A stretch of DNA of 64,000 bases from Chloroflexota bacterium (lineage in GTDB: Bacteria; Chloroflexota; UBA11872; UBA12225). The position numbers and the translations under genes are program-made. Shown here piece by piece: positions 24,478-33,025 of the stretch. A model generated the notes under the pieces. It had not been told where the DNA came from and searched no databases. It was given only the letters and a program-made list of their open reading frames with translations. The stretch covers positions 487,466-551,465 of the forward strand of contig JAUJOR010000001.1 in NCBI GenBank assembly GCA_030447525.1, written 5' to 3'. Positions within the stretch are counted from its first letter, which is position 1, and every line of letters starts with the position of its first letter.

Positions 24478-25797
24478 TTAGACGGCCATGACGCGCCGGT
24501 AGCGCTTCTTGCCCTGCCGCAGGAGGAGGGCTCCGTCCTGGAGATCGGCCGTGGTCACGGTGCGGTTCTCCAGGCGCGCATCGTGCAGGTACGCCCCGCC
24601 CCCCTCGATCAGGCGCCGGGCGGCGTTACGGGAGTCGGCCAGGCCGGCTTCCACGAGGAGATCGAGGGCCGAGATCCCCGCTTCCAGGCGTGACCGCGCG
24701 ATCTCCCTCGCCGGCAGGGCGCTGATCGGCGCGTCGCCACCGGCTCCCCCGCCCCCATCGGTTGTCGTCCCGTAGGTTGCGCCCCCAAAGACCGAGCGGG
24801 CGGTGGCCTGGGCCTTCTCGGCCCCTTCCCGGCCGTGGGCCAGGGCGGTGGCTTCAAAGGCCAGGCGCTCCTTGGCCGGGCGCAGGGCGGCGCCGCCGGC
24901 GGCGGTGAGGTCGCGGATCTCCTCCATGGGCAGGAAGGTAAACAGGGCCAGGTACTGCGCCACGAGCGTATCGTCTACGTTGATCCAGTACTGGTAGAAG
25001 TCGTACGGGGCCATCTTGGCCGGGTCAAGCCACACCGTCAGCCCTCCGGCGGTCTTGCCCATCTTTGCCCCGGTGGCATCGGTGACGATGACGTTGGTGA
25101 GGGCAAAGGCCTGGCCCCCGTCGGCGCGCCGAATCAGCTGGCTGCCGGCCAGGATGTTCGACCACTGGTCGCTGCCACCGATCTGCAAGACACAACCGTG
25201 CCGGCGGAACAGCTCTAAGAAGTCGTAGGCCTGGAGCAGCATGTAGTTGAACTCCAGGAAGGTGAGACCGGTCTCCAGGCGCGCCCTGTATGTCTCGGCG
25301 CGCACCATCTCGTTCACGGAGAAATAGCGCCCGTAATCACGTAAGAAGTCGATGTAGTTCAGGTTAAGGAGCCACTCGGCGTTATCCACCATCAGCCCGC
25401 GCCCCGCGGAGAAGTCCAGGTAGCGGGACAGCTGCCCCTTGATCACCTGGGCGTTCGCCTCGATCTCCTCCCGAGTCATGATCCGGCGGGCGTCCGTCTT
25501 GTCCGTTGGGTCGCCGATCATCGTCGTCCCCCCGCCCACGACGGCGATGGCCCGGTGGCCGGCCCGCTGGAGGTGGGCCATGGCCATGGCCAGGACGATG
25601 TTGCCGATCTGCAGGGAGTCGGCCGTGGGATCGAAGCCACCATAGAACGTGATCGGCCCGGCGGCGAGCGCCCGGCGCAGGCCGGCCTCATCGGAGCACT
25701 GGTAGAGGAAACCGCGCTCCTGCAGGATGTCGTACGCGTCCCCAACGCCTCGCGTGAGGGCGGACGCAGGAGCCGACGGTGCGGTGACGCTGACCAT
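24478..25797 (-). CDS. tyrS: Tyrosyl-tRNA synthetase
   Basis: A 439-residue class I synthetase. The HIGH-region is FYGGFDPTADSLQIGNIV (QIGN in place of HIGH), the tyrosine pocket is GSDQWSNI after LLQAYDF, and the KMSKS-type loop is AKMGKTAGG. The C-terminal S4 domain follows (AGLADSRNAARRLIEGGGAYLHD). A short Gly-rich loop (TTTDGGGGAGG) precedes the S4 domain. It charges tRNA-Tyr. No T-box is seen in the 100 bp upstream, which instead holds two TAGCTACGTT copies. Confidence 0.94.
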   Translation of the reverse strand: MVSVTAPSAPASALTRGVGDAYDILQERGFLYQCSDEAGLRRALAAGPITFYGGFDPTADSLQIGNIVLAMAMAHLQRAGHRAIAVVGGGTTMIGDPTDKTDARRIMTREEIEANAQVIKGQLSRYLDFSAGRGLMVDNAEWLLNLNYIDFLRDYGRYFSVNEMVRAETYRARLETGLTFLEFNYMLLQAYDFLELFRRHGCVLQIGGSDQWSNILAGSQLIRRADGGQAFALTNVIVTDATGAKMGKTAGGLTVWLDPAKMAPYDFYQYWINVDDTLVAQYLALFTFLPMEEIRDLTAAGGAALRPAKERLAFEATALAHGREGAEKAQATARSVFGGATYGTTTDGGGGAGGDAPISALPAREIARSRLEAGISALDLLVEAGLADSRNAARRLIEGGGAYLHDARLENRTVTTADLQDGALLLRQGKKRYRRVMAV

Positions 25798-25899
25798 TGG
25801 GCGGTCTCCTCTTTAGCTACGTTCTTAGCTACGTTGCGCGCGATGCGTTGCGCTCGAAGGCAGGGCTTTGTTCCAGGGGACGTTTGTCTCGTTGTCCTA

Positions 25900-27987
25900 T
25901 CAGGTCACGCTGGCCTTACGCGTCTTGGCTTCTTCGATCACGCGCTGGGCGACGTTCCCGGGCACCTCTTCGTAGTGGTCAAAGGACATCTTGAACTGCC
26001 CGCGACCCTGAGTCATAGAGCGGAGATCGGTAGCGTAGCGCACCATCTCCGCCATGGGCACCTCAGCCTCGATGGTCGTCGTGCCGTCCCCTTCAGGATT
26101 CATCCCGTGCACGCGCCCGCGCTTGGTAGACAGATCCCCCATGATGTCCCCGGTGTATTGCTCCGGCACGCGCACCTCTACCCGCATCACCGGCTCCAGG
26201 AGGACGACGCCGGCCCGCTCGGCGGCCGCCTTGAAGGCCATGCTCCCGGCGATCTTGAAGGCCATCTCGGAGCTATCCACGGCGTGCTCCTTGCCATCGT
26301 AGAGGATGGCGCGCACGTCCACGATCGGGTAGCCGGCGATGACGCCCTCGGCCATGGCCTCCTGGATGCCCTTGTCCACCGCCGGGCGGAAGGAATGGGA
26401 GACCACCCCGCCGACGATGCGATCGGCAAACTGGTAGCCGCTCCCGCGGGGCAGGGGCTCCAGCTCCACGGAGCAGACGCCGTACTGGCCATGACCCCCC
26501 GTCTGGCGGACGAAGCGTCCATCGGCCTTGGCCGGGGCACGTAGCGTCTCGCGGTACGGGACGCGCAGGGGTTCGATCTTGAGATCGGCGCCGAACTTGC
26601 GCTTGATCCGCTCCACGGTGATCTCCACGTGGCTGTCGCCCATGCCGGCGATCACGGTCTGCCCCGTCTCGGCCTCGCGGTGCACCTTGATGGTGGGGTC
26701 TTCCTCCTGCATCCGCTGTAGGGCCGGGCCCATCTTGTCCTGGTCGGTGCGGGCCCTGGCCTCCAGGGCGGCGGAGTACACCGGCGCGGGGAACTCGATC
26801 GGCGGGAGGAGGAGGGGGTGTTCTCGCTGGCACAAGGTGTCACCGGTGGTGGTGAGCACCAGCTTGGCCACGGCGCCGATGTCCCCTGCCGGCACGCCGG
26901 TGGCGTTCTCCTGGCTCTTACCGCGCAGGGTCATGATGCTGCCAATGCGCTCTTCGCGCTCCTTTGTGGCGTTCCAGATGTGGCTGTCCGGCTGCAGCGT
27001 CCCGGAATAGACCCGGAAAAAGGTCAGGCGCCCGATAAAGGGGTCGGCCAGGGTCTTGAAGACCAGGGCGGCCAGGGGGCCGTCAGGACTCGGCGGCAGA
27101 GTCTCTGCCTGCTTGGTCTGGGCGTGCGTCGCCGTGACCGCCCCGGCCGCCACCGGCGAGGGGAGATACTCCACGATGGCGTTCAGGATCAGGGCGGTGC
27201 CCTTGTTGAGGGTGGCCGCCGCGGCAAAGACCGGGACGATCTTGCCGCTGAGTACTCCCTGGCGCAGCCCCTGCTTGATCTCCTCCTGCGTCAGGGCCTC
27301 GCCCCCAAGGTACTTGTTGACGAGCTCGTCGTCCGTCTCCGCCACCGCCTCCACCAGCTGCTCGCCGAGACGCTCCACCTCATCCGCCAGGTCGGCCGGG
27401 ATTTCCCCTTCCAATGCCCGCCCGTTGTCCCCGAAGATCAGCGCCGTACGGGTGATCAGGTCCACCACGCCGCGGTAATCGTCACGCGACCCGATGGGGA
27501 GCTGCACCGGCACCACCCCCGTGCCGAAGCGCTCGCGGAGCTCCCCGACGGTGCGCTCGAAGCTGGCGTTCTCCCGGTCAAGACGGTTGACCACCATGAT
27601 CCGAGGGAGCTGGCGCCGCTGGCACAGGTCCCAGGCCTGCTCCGTGCCAACTTCCACGCCGTCCACCGCCGAAGCCAGGATCACGGCGCCATCGACGATG
27701 CGCACCGTGGCCGCCACTTCGCCCACGAAGTCGGCATACCCCGGCGTGTCCACGACGTTGACCTTCACGTTCTGCCACTCCAGCGGCAGGAGCGTGAGGC
27801 TGGCGGACATGCCACGGCGCTGCTCGTCCGGGTCGTAGTCCGAGGTCGTCGTCCCTTCGTCTACCCGCCCCATCCGGCTGATTGCCCCGGCGGTGAACAG
27901 CAACGCCTCGGCGAGCGACGTCTTCCCGTTGCCCATGTGCGAAAGCAGTCCAACGTTGCGGATGGCTTCAGGCGAGTAGACCTTCAT
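25900..27987 (-). CDS. EF-G-like translational GTPase (FusA2 type)
   Basis: A 695-residue protein with EF-G domain order: G domain (GLLSHMGNGKTSLAEALL as P-loop; DTPGYAD; NRLDREN as G4), domain II, then domains III-V with VEITVERIKRKFG, GGHGQYGVCSVELEPL and GDLSTKRGRVHGM. The P-loop HMGNGKTS and the G4 NRLD differ from true EF-G (HIDAGKTT, NKMD) and mark the EF-G paralogue often called FusA2 or EF-G-like. Its exact role is not fixed by sequence; stress-related translocation or recycling is possible. ATG 27987 was chosen for the start because the homology begins there; the frame is open to 28077. It is head-to-head with the glycosidase-like gene. Confidence 0.88.
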   Translation of the reverse strand: MKVYSPEAIRNVGLLSHMGNGKTSLAEALLFTAGAISRMGRVDEGTTTSDYDPDEQRRGMSASLTLLPLEWQNVKVNVVDTPGYADFVGEVAATVRIVDGAVILASAVDGVEVGTEQAWDLCQRRQLPRIMVVNRLDRENASFERTVGELRERFGTGVVPVQLPIGSRDDYRGVVDLITRTALIFGDNGRALEGEIPADLADEVERLGEQLVEAVAETDDELVNKYLGGEALTQEEIKQGLRQGVLSGKIVPVFAAAATLNKGTALILNAIVEYLPSPVAAGAVTATHAQTKQAETLPPSPDGPLAALVFKTLADPFIGRLTFFRVYSGTLQPDSHIWNATKEREERIGSIMTLRGKSQENATGVPAGDIGAVAKLVLTTTGDTLCQREHPLLLPPIEFPAPVYSAALEARARTDQDKMGPALQRMQEEDPTIKVHREAETGQTVIAGMGDSHVEITVERIKRKFGADLKIEPLRVPYRETLRAPAKADGRFVRQTGGHGQYGVCSVELEPLPRGSGYQFADRIVGGVVSHSFRPAVDKGIQEAMAEGVIAGYPIVDVRAILYDGKEHAVDSSEMAFKIAGSMAFKAAAERAGVVLLEPVMRVEVRVPEQYTGDIMGDLSTKRGRVHGMNPEGDGTTTIEAEVPMAEMVRYATDLRSMTQGRGQFKMSFDHYEEVPGNVAQRVIEEAKTRKASVT

Positions 27988-28133
27988 CGTTCCCGTCTCC
28001 CGACTGCGTGATAGGCCGGGCGCCTCCCTCGACAGCATGGCTTCGAGCCCCAGGTACGCACGCTGGCTGCAGCGCAACCGTCCCTCGGCCGCATTATACG
28101 CCGGCCGGCAGCGGTTACACTGCTGGGAGAGCG

Positions 28134-30638
28134 ATGGCCGGGCTACCGCCGGTAAGGCCGGGGGAACCCCCGCGCCTCGTCCCCGCCTATGGGCTGTACT
28201 ACCTGGACAACCAGCCCCTGGTGCTGCGCGCGGGGAGCGTCCCCTACTGGTCCGTCCCGCCCCAGGAGTGGGCCGAGCGCCTGCAGCGCCTGCGCGACGC
28301 CGGCTGCAACGCCGTACTGGCGACCGTCCCCTGGCGTTGGCATGCCCCGACCATGGGGCAGGCCGACCTGGCGGGCGCGACGCACCCCCAGCGCGACCTG
28401 GGGGCCTATCTCCATCTGGCGCAGCGCGAGGGACTGGTGGCTTTCCTGCGCCCGGGGCCGGCCGCGCCCTCGGCGGAGCGGGTCCATGCCGGGGTCTCCC
28501 CGTCCGGGGCCGGCTATCCCCCCTGGCTGGCCAAAGCCATCCCCCAGGCCCTGGCCCGCGGGCCGGACGGGAGCCCGGCGGCCCGGCCGCAGGGGCAGGT
28601 GTTCTCCCTGCTGCATGAGGCCTACCTGGCCCGCGTCGAAGAGTGGTACGGGCAGGTGGCGGCCACCGTCAGGCCGCTGCAGAACCGGCCGGTGGTGTCC
28701 TGGCATCTCGACCGCCAGGCCGGGCTGCCCTTCAGGGGGCGCATCGGAGAGCTGGACTTCAACCCCCATACCGTGGCGCGCTACCGTGCCTTTCTGGAGG
28801 GACGCTACGAGAACGCCGGCGTGCTGGCCCGGGAGTGGCGCCGGGACGTCGCCGGCTTCGGGCTCGTTCTCCCCCCCCGAGACCGGCGCTCGCATGGCGA
28901 GCTGGCCGATTGGCAGGCCTTTCTCGAAGCATGGGTGGCCGAATACCTGGAACGGCTGCGTGGTCTGGCGCGCCGGCTGGATATCACCGTGCCCCTGGCG
29001 ACCGACGACCCCGCAGATTACGCCAGCCCGCAGAACCCGCGCCTCAAGGGCGGCGTCGTCGATCTCTTTGGCTACGACCTCTATGCCGACGACCCCGATG
29101 CGTCTGATGCCGGCGCACCTCCGGCAGCCAGCCGGGGAGATGACCCTCGAAGAGGGTCGCGTGGCGTCCCCAGCGCCACGCCTGGAACCCATTCGCCCGG
29201 CCCGTTCGCCGGTTCCCAGGGGGCCCTGCGCTTCGAGCCCTTCAGCGCGGTGGATCGTCCGCTGACCTGCTGGCTGGCCGGCCCGTTCGCCGGACCGGCT
29301 CGTGGCGGGGAGGGGACGAGTCATCTCGCTACCCTCCACGACCTCGTTGGTGGTCTGGCCCACGGCGTCAAGGGCTACGGCATCCCCTTTGAGGGCGCGC
29401 CGGGAGGGAGCGCCCTCCCCGCAGCGGAAGCGGCCCTCGTCCGGCTGCAGCGCTGGCTGGAGTCGGCAGGCGAGGAGCTGACCGCCTCGGTCGAGGTCCG
29501 GGACGCCCTGGCCTACCTGGACTATCCGCCCTACAGCCGGCTCGTGCCGGACGACTTCCCAGCTCCCAGGGGCCGGTGGCCAGGATCCCCTCCCCCGGCC
29601 GTGCCGCGGGACCGGCGCGCCCGCTATGGCCTCCACGCCTTACTCCTGACCTGCGGCTACAACCCCAGTATCGTAGACCTACAGGACGTTCCGGACGCCG
29701 AGCTGGCAGAGTTCCCGGCGGCCGTGTTCCCCTCTCTCGGCTACCTGGCGGTGGAAGACTACGGCAAGCTGGTCGTCTTTACCCTGCGCGGTGGAACCCT
29801 GGTGACCCTCCCCCAGCCGGCGACGCGTCAGCCGGACGGGACGTCCCTGAACACCCGGTTTCTGTGGCCCCACCAGGCGGACGACGTTGAGTTCCTGGCC
29901 CCCGGCGTGGGGGACGTCCCGAGCGTGAGGCGTTGGGCCGGCCGCCTGCTGGGGCACGTGATTGGCCGAGCGAGGGCGGGCGGGGCACCGCCCGGCTCCC
30001 GTCTGCGTACGGCGTGGGGGGGGACTGGCCGGGGCCCTGATGGGCTGGACTCTGATGGGCTAGGCTCTGACGGCCTGGACCCTGACGGGCGCTTGCTGAC
30101 CTTTCCCGGGGCCGGTCAGCCGGTGGTGCGCTACGGGCGTCGGGGGGCGGGTGAGGTGCCCCGTGCGGCTACCGAGACCTTCCAGGCCCAGGTGCTCCTG
30201 GAGCATGGCCCGCTCCCGGCGGCCTACCGCGTGCAGGTGCGCAGCGGAACCTCCACCGTCGTGGGGACGTGGCTCGGCGGGGCCTACGCCACCCCTCGCT
30301 ACGCCCTTCTGGCGCCCGAGACCCGCCTGGCCCTGCGTCGCTTCGCCCTGGGCCTGTTTGCAGAGGCGGTGCCCCGCCAGGTTGTGCCCCAGGAGCGCCT
30401 GGAGCTGGAAACGATCGTCCGTCTCAGCCCGGACGGGGGCTGCCTCCTCTTTGTGGTCAACCGCCTGGGGGCCCAGAGCGGCTGGATCCACTTCCCCTCG
30501 CCGGCCGCCCTCAACCTGGCCGACGATCTGCGCGCCGAGGTGCTCTTTAGCGCCGCCGGCTCCCAGGTCGTGGCCGGCACCGGCGCCGTGCGCCTGGACG
30601 TTCGGGCAGGGGACGCCCTCGTCGTCCGCCTCCACTGA
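28134..30638 (+). CDS. GH42/GH35-like glycoside hydrolase homologue, catalytic residues not conserved
   Basis: An 834-residue protein. Residues about 20-330 look like the TIM barrel of clan GH-A beta-galactosidases: DNQPLVLRAGSVPYWSVPPQEW, RDAGCNAVLATVPWRWHAP, LVAFLRPGPA, then VVSWHLDRQAG (W190-Q195), ARYRAFLEGRYENAGVLAREW. In active GH42 enzymes the WHLDRQ position reads WQIDNE, with Glu as acid/base; here it is Gln. The nucleophile region (about 375-385) reads LTCWLAGPFAG without Glu. C-terminal beta domains follow, with a GPDGLDSDGLGSDGLDPDGR repeat insert around residue 635. ATG 28134 has a GGGAGA Shine-Dalgarno. It may be a carbohydrate-binding pseudoenzyme or an unusual glycosidase; family certainty is moderate. 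Confidence 0.68.
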   Translation: MAGLPPVRPGEPPRLVPAYGLYYLDNQPLVLRAGSVPYWSVPPQEWAERLQRLRDAGCNAVLATVPWRWHAPTMGQADLAGATHPQRDLGAYLHLAQREGLVAFLRPGPAAPSAERVHAGVSPSGAGYPPWLAKAIPQALARGPDGSPAARPQGQVFSLLHEAYLARVEEWYGQVAATVRPLQNRPVVSWHLDRQAGLPFRGRIGELDFNPHTVARYRAFLEGRYENAGVLAREWRRDVAGFGLVLPPRDRRSHGELADWQAFLEAWVAEYLERLRGLARRLDITVPLATDDPADYASPQNPRLKGGVVDLFGYDLYADDPDASDAGAPPAASRGDDPRRGSRGVPSATPGTHSPGPFAGSQGALRFEPFSAVDRPLTCWLAGPFAGPARGGEGTSHLATLHDLVGGLAHGVKGYGIPFEGAPGGSALPAAEAALVRLQRWLESAGEELTASVEVRDALAYLDYPPYSRLVPDDFPAPRGRWPGSPPPAVPRDRRARYGLHALLLTCGYNPSIVDLQDVPDAELAEFPAAVFPSLGYLAVEDYGKLVVFTLRGGTLVTLPQPATRQPDGTSLNTRFLWPHQADDVEFLAPGVGDVPSVRRWAGRLLGHVIGRARAGGAPPGSRLRTAWGGTGRGPDGLDSDGLGSDGLDPDGRLLTFPGAGQPVVRYGRRGAGEVPRAATETFQAQVLLEHGPLPAAYRVQVRSGTSTVVGTWLGGAYATPRYALLAPETRLALRRFALGLFAEAVPRQVVPQERLELETIVRLSPDGGCLLFVVNRLGAQSGWIHFPSPAALNLADDLRAEVLFSAAGSQVVAGTGAVRLDVRAGDALVVRLH

Positions 30639-30687
30639 GCCGGCAGGCCCGAAGTCCCAGGTCTCAAGCTACCTCCCCGGCGGCCTC

Positions 30688-30750
30688 TATAATCCCCCCT
30701 GTTCTGCCTCTCCCATGTACACCTGTGTACACCTGTACGGGTGTAGGTGT
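30688..30750 (+). promoter_or_regulatory. TATAAT promoter with downstream dyad ahead of proB
   Basis: A consensus TATAAT at 30688-30693 has only a weak -35. Downstream, TGTACACCTG is tandemly duplicated (30716-30735), containing the dyad GTACAC-CT-GTGTAC (30717-30730), and an overlapping ACACCT...AGGTGT pair ends at 30750. Placed at about +17 to +50, it looks like an operator for proB or a leader hairpin (inference). Confidence 0.55.
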
Positions 30751-30778
30751 GCAAGAGAGAACGCGAGTAGTGGATCAG

Positions 30779-31990
30779 ATGGGAAAGCGCAGCCGGCTGG
30801 TGATCAAGGTGGGGACGGGCGTCCTCACCGGTGATGGCCAGGATCTCAGCCTGGAGGGCATGGGCAACCTGGTGCGCCAGATCGCCGCCCTGCTCGGCGG
30901 GGGGCATCAGGTGCTCCTGGTCAGCTCAGGGGCCATCGCCGCCGGGCGCGCCCGCCTGACAGTGCGTCCCCCGCGCGGGGACATCCCCAGCAAGCAGATG
31001 CTGGCGGCCGTCGGGCAGCACGTCCTGATGCAGACCTACGATCAGCTCTTCGGAGATCATGGCATTACCGTGGCCCAGACGCTCCTGACCAAGGGCGACC
31101 TGCGCGACCGGCAGGGGTATCTCAACGCCCGCACCACCTTGATCGGGCTGGTGGAGCACGGCGTCCTCCCCATCATCAACGAGAACGACGTCGTTGCCGT
31201 GGACGAGATCCGGGTGCAGCCCGGGAGGGCAGCGGACGGCGCCGGACGGGAAGACGACCGCCTGTTCGGCGAGAACGACAACCTGGCGGCCATGGTGGCC
31301 AACCTCGTGGACGCTGACCTCCTGGTCAACCTGACCAATACCGGGGGCCTCTATACCAGCGACCCGCGCCACGATCCGGCGGCCAGGCTGATCCCCGAGG
31401 TGAGGCGCATCAATCACTGTATCGAGGCCCTTGCCGGGGGCGCCGGGACGCGTCAGGGCACCGGGGGGATGCGCACCAAGATCGAAGCGGCCAAGCTCGC
31501 CACCGCCTCTGGCATCGCCGTGGTCATTGCCCCGGGTAGCGAGCCGGACGTCCTGGTGCGCCTGGCGGCCGGGGAGACGATTGGCACCCGCTTCCATCCC
31601 GCCGTCAGCCGCCGTGAGGCGCGCAAGCGCTGGATCCTCTCCGCCATCACCAGCCGGGCCGCCCTCCACGTGGACGCCGGGGCCGCCGCGGCCATCCGCC
31701 ACCGTGGACGCAGTCTCCTGGCCGCCGGCGTGCGCGAGGTCAGTGGACGCTTTCAGCGCGGCGACCCGGTGGGCGTTATCGGCCCCGGGGGCGAGCGCAT
31801 CGCCTGCGGCCTAGTGAGCTACGACGCGGCCGAGCTGCATCGCATCGCCGGGCGACACTCAGGGGGCATCGCCGACGTCCTGGGCCACTCGTATGGCGAG
31901 GAGGTCATCCACCGCAACAACCTGGTGCTGCTCGATCCCCTCCCTGGGGAGGCGGGGGCGCAGCTCCCGGCCGGGGACGCCGAGACCTGA
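30779..31990 (+). CDS. proB: Glutamate 5-kinase with PUA domain
   Basis: A 403-residue amino-acid kinase. RLVIKVGTGVLTGDG and VLLVSSGAIAAGRARL form the ATP/glutamate site, with PIINENDVVAVDEI, FGENDNLAAMVANLVDADLLVNLTNTGGLY and GTGGMRTKIEAAKLAT. A C-terminal PUA domain (SRREARKRWILSAI to the end) is present. It makes glutamyl-5-phosphate, the first step of proline synthesis, and is usually inhibited by proline. proA is not in this window. ATG 30779 was taken because the kinase fold starts there; an in-frame GTG 30770 is also possible. Confidence 0.93.
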   Translation: MGKRSRLVIKVGTGVLTGDGQDLSLEGMGNLVRQIAALLGGGHQVLLVSSGAIAAGRARLTVRPPRGDIPSKQMLAAVGQHVLMQTYDQLFGDHGITVAQTLLTKGDLRDRQGYLNARTTLIGLVEHGVLPIINENDVVAVDEIRVQPGRAADGAGREDDRLFGENDNLAAMVANLVDADLLVNLTNTGGLYTSDPRHDPAARLIPEVRRINHCIEALAGGAGTRQGTGGMRTKIEAAKLATASGIAVVIAPGSEPDVLVRLAAGETIGTRFHPAVSRREARKRWILSAITSRAALHVDAGAAAAIRHRGRSLLAAGVREVSGRFQRGDPVGVIGPGGERIACGLVSYDAAELHRIAGRHSGGIADVLGHSYGEEVIHRNNLVLLDPLPGEAGAQLPAGDAET

Positions 31991-32005
31991 GCGGGGTAGG
32001 GGGCC

Positions 32006-32971
32006 CTAGAGCATGCGGTTGCGGTTGATGGTCAACCGGAACTCGCAGTCTAGAAACTTGACCGCCCGGCGGATAAACACCATCCGGTTCAGGAAGATCT
32101 CGAAGTACTCCATCAGCGACGCGATCTTGGTGTCAATGCTCATCTCCAGCTCGACGCGCTTCGTCTCGCCGTCGACGCGCACGAAGCTGTGTTGGCTGGC
32201 GAAGTTGACCCGGTCATGAATGTCGAACTTGGCGGGGTTCGTCTCACGCACCCGGCTGCGGTGGACATCGGCCTTGTCGGCGATGTTCAGGGCCGCCGAG
32301 ATCTCCCCTACCGGGTCCCCCGTGGTCTCCTCATGGTTGCCGATGGCCCCCATGACTACGGCCACTTCCTCGATCGCCATGCCGTTCCCTAGCAGGACGT
32401 CCTTGGCCATCAGCGCCCCGGCCGTGGCGTGGTCGCGCCGGCTCACACAGTTCCCAATGTCATGCAAGTAGCCGGCGATGGCGGCCAGCTCGCAGGTGCG
32501 TTCCGGGTACCCCAGACGCTGCAGGATGTTACGCGCGATGTTGGCCACGAGTGAAGTATGGCGCTGCCCGTGCTCTGTGTAGCCCAGGATGCCGAGTTGA
32601 ACATCGGCGCGTTTGATGAACGCCTGCACCAGCGGGTCGCGGCGCAGGCCCTCGAAGGTGACGAGCTGCAAGGCTGCCCCATTCGTCCCGCTGGGCGTCT
32701 TGGCGCCGACCGTGGTGGCGGTGTCCAGGGTGTTCCTGGGTACGGCCGGTGCCGGGAGGGGGGCTGCCGTGTTGGGCGTCAGGATGGGCGTGGCCCCGCT
32801 CGGTGCCGGCTTCACTGCCCCCGCCGCTGCCCCTGAGGTTGAGGGGGATTCCGGCAGGGCCTCTGTGGTCGTCCCCGTATCCGGCCCGCTGTCCGAGGAA
32901 GGGGAGGGGATGTCCCGGTTGGAGGGAGGGGGACCAGGCGGTGGCATGGTAGTCATCGTCGTTGGAGCCAT
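32006..32971 (-). CDS. HD-domain phosphohydrolase
   Basis: A 321-residue protein. The N-terminal 90 residues are Pro/Ser/Thr-rich and probably disordered; the HD domain follows with RHTSLVANIARNILQRL (His ligand), AIAGYLHDIGN (the HD pair), MGAIGNHEETTG and NIADKADVHRSRV. The last 70 residues form an additional alpha/beta region. HD proteins hydrolyse nucleotides or phosphate esters with divalent metals; no substrate can be assigned. ATG 32971 is preferred over a frame to 33067. It converges on proB, the stops being 15 bp apart. Confidence 0.85.
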   Translation of the reverse strand: MAPTTMTTMPPPGPPPSNRDIPSPSSDSGPDTGTTTEALPESPSTSGAAAGAVKPAPSGATPILTPNTAAPLPAPAVPRNTLDTATTVGAKTPSGTNGAALQLVTFEGLRRDPLVQAFIKRADVQLGILGYTEHGQRHTSLVANIARNILQRLGYPERTCELAAIAGYLHDIGNCVSRRDHATAGALMAKDVLLGNGMAIEEVAVVMGAIGNHEETTGDPVGEISAALNIADKADVHRSRVRETNPAKFDIHDRVNFASQHSFVRVDGETKRVELEMSIDTKIASLMEYFEIFLNRMVFIRRAVKFLDCEFRLTINRNRML

Positions 32972-33025
32972 AGCGCGCCCCGCCTGCCCGCACCGGCCGG
33001 AATAGCCACACGTGGGGACGTCACG

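Noticed and set aside
25798-25899. T-box riboswitch ahead of tyrS
   Set aside because: The sequence is only 100 bp long and lacks any T-box bulge (TGGNACC) or specifier stem; it has only a doubled TAGCTACGTT.
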